Below, piece by piece: positions 7,126-9,527 of a DNA stretch of 9,527 nt. Where the stretch lies: the NCBI GenBank assembly GCA_964426355.1, contig CAYRRA010000169.1, positions 1 through 9,527 of the forward strand, read 5' to 3'. This stretch comes from JAJFTV01 sp964426355. Lineage in GTDB: Bacteria; Chloroflexota; Anaerolineae; Anaerolineales; Anaerolineaceae. Below the pieces are notes generated by a model. It made no database searches. It was given only the letters and a program-made list of their open reading frames with translations, and had not been told where the DNA came from. The translations under genes were made by a program, and so were the position numbers. Position 1 is the stretch's first letter, and each line of letters starts with the position of its first letter.

Positions 7126-8237
7126 TGCATACCTTTACTCAAAATAGCCAGCTGCTCCTGAATAAACTCATTTTCAGCGCTGTCGATAGGGGCAAGGCTT
7201 CTTACCCGTAACCAGGGCAGGCATTTCAAGGAAAGTTTAATCCCGATGAGCCACATGAACAAAAATACCGGAAGAAAAAGGAGTGATTTGAAAAACACCT
7301 TGCGGTTGGTCTGCCCGATGATACCAATGACGATGAGAATGACCTGGATAGCAACCAGAGAGAAAAATGAGATGGAAGCCACTGGATAATGAAGGCAAAG
7401 GAAACCCAGGCAGGTGAGGATAAGCAATTGAAGCCATCTTGGTTTCAGGAATATGGAGCACAGGGTAGAGCAGCCGTTTAACCCGCTGAAGAAGGTTTTT
7501 ATTACATCGCGGCGGTATTTCCAGAAAGCCGATATTTGACCCCTAAACCAGCGGGCGCGCTGGTTAGATGCGGGGATGATACTATTGGGTTTCGGGTCGA
7601 GCACTTGAACGGATGGTAAAGATTTGACGATGATACCATGCTCAGCAAGCAATAAACTCAAGACGATATCTTCGACCTCGGTATCGATTTTATGGCACAA
7701 ATCTAACAGCAGGCGCGGATCGAATACCATACCGGTTCCACGCAAACGAACGGAAAAACCGAGCCTGGAACGGATGCGGTCGAAAACGGTTTGTTCGATC
7801 AAGTCTGAAAGACCAATCAAAAGACTCAGGGGCGTGGTTTCGTAATCCACCGGCAGGAGAGCGCATTGCCCAACTGCCATTTTATGAGCGAGATGAGTTT
7901 CGAGTTGGGTAAAAAAATTAGCAGGTACCAGGCTGTCTGCGTCAAGGATTACGATTTGATCGAAATTGCGAACAGATTGATAATGTTCTTTTACAAACCA
8001 GGAAATCGCTGCGCCTTTTCCTCTATGTTTGGGGTTGTTTCGAATGAAAACATTTGCGCCCAAACTCAGTGACCGAAGGGCGGTATCGTCGGTGCAATTA
8101 TCTGCAATGACAAAGAGGGCGTCGGAATTCCGCATACTATTTTGAATCGAATGGATAGTGCGTTCAATGACACCGGATTCATTACATGCAAAAATGGCAA
8201 TCGCAATGTGATGGTTGTTTATATTAGCCTTTTCCAT
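7122..8237 (-). CDS. Membrane-anchored GT2 glycosyltransferase with processive-synthase motifs
   Basis: 371 residues, ATG 8237 to TGA 7122. The GT-A domain opens with 'IAIAIFACNES' (11-21) and 'VIADNCTDDT' (43-52). 'HRGKGAAISW' (71-80) follows, then the metal-binding DxD as 'ILDADS' (97-102; D99, D101). The acidic pair E189-D190 lies in the position of the catalytic base, and 'NQRARWFRGQ' (225-234) gives the Q-x-x-RW acceptor-site motif of cellulose-, hyaluronan- and poly-GlcNAc-synthase relatives. Three hydrophobic spans follow at about 266-285, 286-308 and 316-335; no N-terminal span is present. It may therefore polymerise a backbone, or add single residues to a membrane-bound acceptor. It is tucked between a GT4-type gene (2 bp) and the exporter permease (4-bp overlap), which ties its product to export. 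Confidence 0.92.
   Translation of the reverse strand: MEKANINNHHIAIAIFACNESGVIERTIHSIQNSMRNSDALFVIADNCTDDTALRSLSLGANVFIRNNPKHRGKGAAISWFVKEHYQSVRNFDQIVILDADSLVPANFFTQLETHLAHKMAVGQCALLPVDYETTPLSLLIGLSDLIEQTVFDRIRSRLGFSVRLRGTGMVFDPRLLLDLCHKIDTEVEDIVLSLLLAEHGIIVKSLPSVQVLDPKPNSIIPASNQRARWFRGQISAFWKYRRDVIKTFFSGLNGCSTLCSIFLKPRWLQLLILTCLGFLCLHYPVASISFFSLVAIQVILIVIGIIGQTNRKVFFKSLLFLPVFLFMWLIGIKLSLKCLPWLRVRSLAPIDSAENEFIQEQLAILSKGMQ
7132..7136 (-). promoter_or_regulatory. wzm: Ribosome-binding site deciding the GTG start of the permease gene
   Basis: AAAGG on the minus strand, separated by 6 nt from GTG 7125. The site sits within the last codons of the upstream GT2 gene, and GTG overlaps its TGA as GTGA. 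The ATG at 7130 belongs to the upstream frame. The next in-frame ATG is residue 11 and has no comparable site. Confidence 0.6.
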
Positions 8238-8239
8238 AA

Positions 8240-9445
8240 CTACCCCTTACTTTCTAATCGGTCGCGTAAAAAATTATCCTTAAACGAGCGCTGATAATGA
8301 CCGCAATCGATGCAGTGGAGACCATCCGCAAGCATTAACAGTTGCCCTCCACAAATGGAACACCTACTCATATACCCTGAACTCTCTAAATGACGATTGG
8401 AGGAATGATTGAGAACCCAATTCCAATGGTCTTCCCAGGTTTTTGCCACCATTTGCCAGGTTAATGGAGATTGCAAGGCATTCCTACGGATATATTCCCT
8501 GTAGCTATGATTATCGGCGAGTTTTTGAATTAATTGTACAGCGATTTCTTTTGTTTGTGTTTCTTCAGAATTTCCCGGTATCAGAAAACCATTATATCCG
8601 TTTTGGATAATCTCAGGATAGGCACCTACTGGGCTTGCAATAACGACACATCCAGCACGCATTGATTCGGTAACCACCATCCCAAATGGTTCTTCGCGGT
8701 TCTGTAAATTGATACAAAATCCGGACTTTTGAATTTGTTGGGCTAATTGTTTTTGTCCAATCAGACCATGAAAAGTAACCCCGTTTTCATTGATTGTTAA
8801 ATTTTCTTTTTGACCCCATAACTGGTTGCCACCAAATATTTCCAGAGAAAAGCGGGGATCAGAAGCGCGTAGAGAGCGCAATATTTCAATGGCAGCATTC
8901 AACCCTTTTGAGGGGTGTCCAGCATATACTAATCGAAATTCATTACGCACAGGTTTTAGTATTTTTCCTTCGGAAAATAGCTCTTCGGCAATCCCATGAT
9001 GCGTGACGAATAAGTGGTTGGCATCTATGCCCCACCTGGTGGCAACAGATCGGGCAATAAAATTGCTTGGCGAGTAAATATAATCGAAGGAAAGATCGTC
9101 GTATCCGATGGGTTCAGGTTCACCATGAATAAAGAGGATTTTCAGCCTGGCATTGATCTTTTTGTTCAGGATGCCAGAAAGGTCCATCTCGCCCCCGCTG
9201 GTGGTTGCAATGAAGATGTCCGTATCTACGTGGTTAATTTCTGAAAAATGCTCATAGGAAACATTTGAAATAAGTTCATTTGAGGGGCAATTTACAAACA
9301 TTTTCACGCGATGCCCTTCTCGGGCTAGTGCATGTGCAATTCTTACCCGAGCAGTAACACCTCCACCCACTCCTGTTTTGTCAAGAGTATGAATATTGTA
9401 AGTAATATGCCTGTCGGGACAGTAGAAAGTGATTCTGTAGCACAT
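8240..9445 (-). CDS. GT4-type glycosyltransferase with C-terminal zinc-ribbon-like tail
   Basis: 401 residues, ATG 9445 (AGGT 5 nt upstream) to TAG 8240. The N-terminal GT-B half has 'KTGVGGGVTARVRIAHALA' (23-41), the glycine-rich loop and helix of group-1 transferases. The C-terminal half begins near 'FRLVYAGHPSKGLNAAIE' (170-187), a GT4 donor-domain entry motif. 'EPFGMVVTESMRAGCVVIAS' (252-271) provides the E-x7-E pair E252 and E260. After the catalytic domain (to about 345) there is an extra tail with 'CSIC' (362-365) and 'CIDC' (378-381), two CxxC knuckles 12 residues apart, resembling a zinc ribbon. The remaining tail is basic and polar. No membrane span is visible. It is the first gene of the run seen in this window and likely works on the same glycan as its neighbours; the sugar is unknown. 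Confidence 0.9.
   Translation of the reverse strand: MCYRITFYCPDRHITYNIHTLDKTGVGGGVTARVRIAHALAREGHRVKMFVNCPSNELISNVSYEHFSEINHVDTDIFIATTSGGEMDLSGILNKKINARLKILFIHGEPEPIGYDDLSFDYIYSPSNFIARSVATRWGIDANHLFVTHHGIAEELFSEGKILKPVRNEFRLVYAGHPSKGLNAAIEILRSLRASDPRFSLEIFGGNQLWGQKENLTINENGVTFHGLIGQKQLAQQIQKSGFCINLQNREEPFGMVVTESMRAGCVVIASPVGAYPEIIQNGYNGFLIPGNSEETQTKEIAVQLIQKLADNHSYREYIRRNALQSPLTWQMVAKTWEDHWNWVLNHSSNRHLESSGYMSRCSICGGQLLMLADGLHCIDCGHYQRSFKDNFLRDRLESKG
8243..8248 (-). promoter_or_regulatory. Ribosome-binding site of the GT2 gene, abutting the previous stop codon
   Basis: AAGGGG on the minus strand, 5 nt before ATG 8237, directly followed by the TAG stop of the upstream gene. The arrangement favours termination-reinitiation by the same ribosomes. 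Confidence 0.65.
8303..8362 (-). other. Zinc-ribbon-like four-cysteine motif at the C-terminus of the GT4-type protein
   Basis: The codons cover C362, C365, C378 and C381, a CxxC-x12-CxxC arrangement with a Gly after the first knuckle (CGG at 365-367) and after the second (CG at 381-382). This is the usual shape of a small zinc ribbon. It is separate from the catalytic domain and could stabilise the protein or bind a partner. Confidence 0.65.
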
Positions 9446-9527
9446 AAAGAACCTGATCCATCATAACGAAAAAACTAAAAACAAGAACGAGATGATAGTG
9501 ATGGCGGTTTCAGGTCAAGACGAGATG
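9446..9527. promoter_or_regulatory. Leader upstream of the first gene, with a weak promoter-like pair
   Basis: 82 bp with no recognisable gene. On the minus strand TTGACC (9513-9518) and TATCAT (9492-9497) resemble -35 and -10 hexamers, but the 15-nt spacer is short. An AT-rich run (TTTTTAGTTTTTTCG) follows before the AGGT ribosome site at 9451-9454. One minus-strand frame is open from the window edge to a TAG in the T-rich run, so the tail of another upstream gene cannot be excluded. Confidence 0.2.

Noticed and set aside
9014..9244. Plus-strand open frame of 76 codons opposite the GT4-type gene
   Set aside because: It lies antisense to a well-supported glycosyltransferase, has no recognisable motif and no clear ribosome site.

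Overview
The window is a leftward-transcribed (minus-strand) surface-polysaccharide locus from a bacterium of moderate, slightly AT-leaning base composition. All seven recognisable genes point the same way. Gaps are short or negative for the first six: a 2-bp gap, a 4-bp overlap, 9 bp, 47 bp and a 13-bp overlap, then 133 bp before the last gene. This looks like one operon read from about 9445 down past position 1. The host cannot be fixed from the sequence. Gene style and domain architectures are compatible with an environmental lineage such as Chloroflexota (Anaerolineae), but that is a weak guess. No tRNA, rRNA, insertion sequence or CRISPR was seen.

In transcription order: (1) 9445-8240, a GT-B (GT4-type) glycosyltransferase with a C-terminal four-cysteine zinc-ribbon-like tail. 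(2) 8237-7122, a membrane-anchored GT2 with DAD and QxxRW motifs, like processive synthases. (3) 7125-6286 and (4) 6276-5515, the permease (Wzm-type) and ATPase (Wzt-type) of a polysaccharide ABC exporter; the ATPase is short and lacks a C-terminal carbohydrate-binding domain. (5) 5467-2369, a 1032-residue fusion of a CsaB-like polysaccharide pyruvyltransferase, a long coiled coil and a GT-B glycosyltransferase. (6) 2381-1335, a GT4-type glycosyltransferase. (7) 1201 to beyond position 1, a GT2 glycosyltransferase with C-terminal membrane segments, cut by the window edge.

Together these fit an ABC-transporter-dependent pathway. Cytoplasmic glycosyltransferases build a glycan on a lipid carrier, the pyruvyltransferase adds a ketal-linked pyruvate, and Wzm/Wzt export the product. 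No Wzx flippase, Wzy polymerase or priming transferase is present in the window, so the initiating enzyme must lie elsewhere. The most unusual item is the triple fusion. It places a possible chain-capping enzyme and a glycosyltransferase at opposite ends of a roughly 180-residue coiled coil, recalling the terminator-plus-ruler logic known for WbdD in E. coli O9a. That functional reading is inference.
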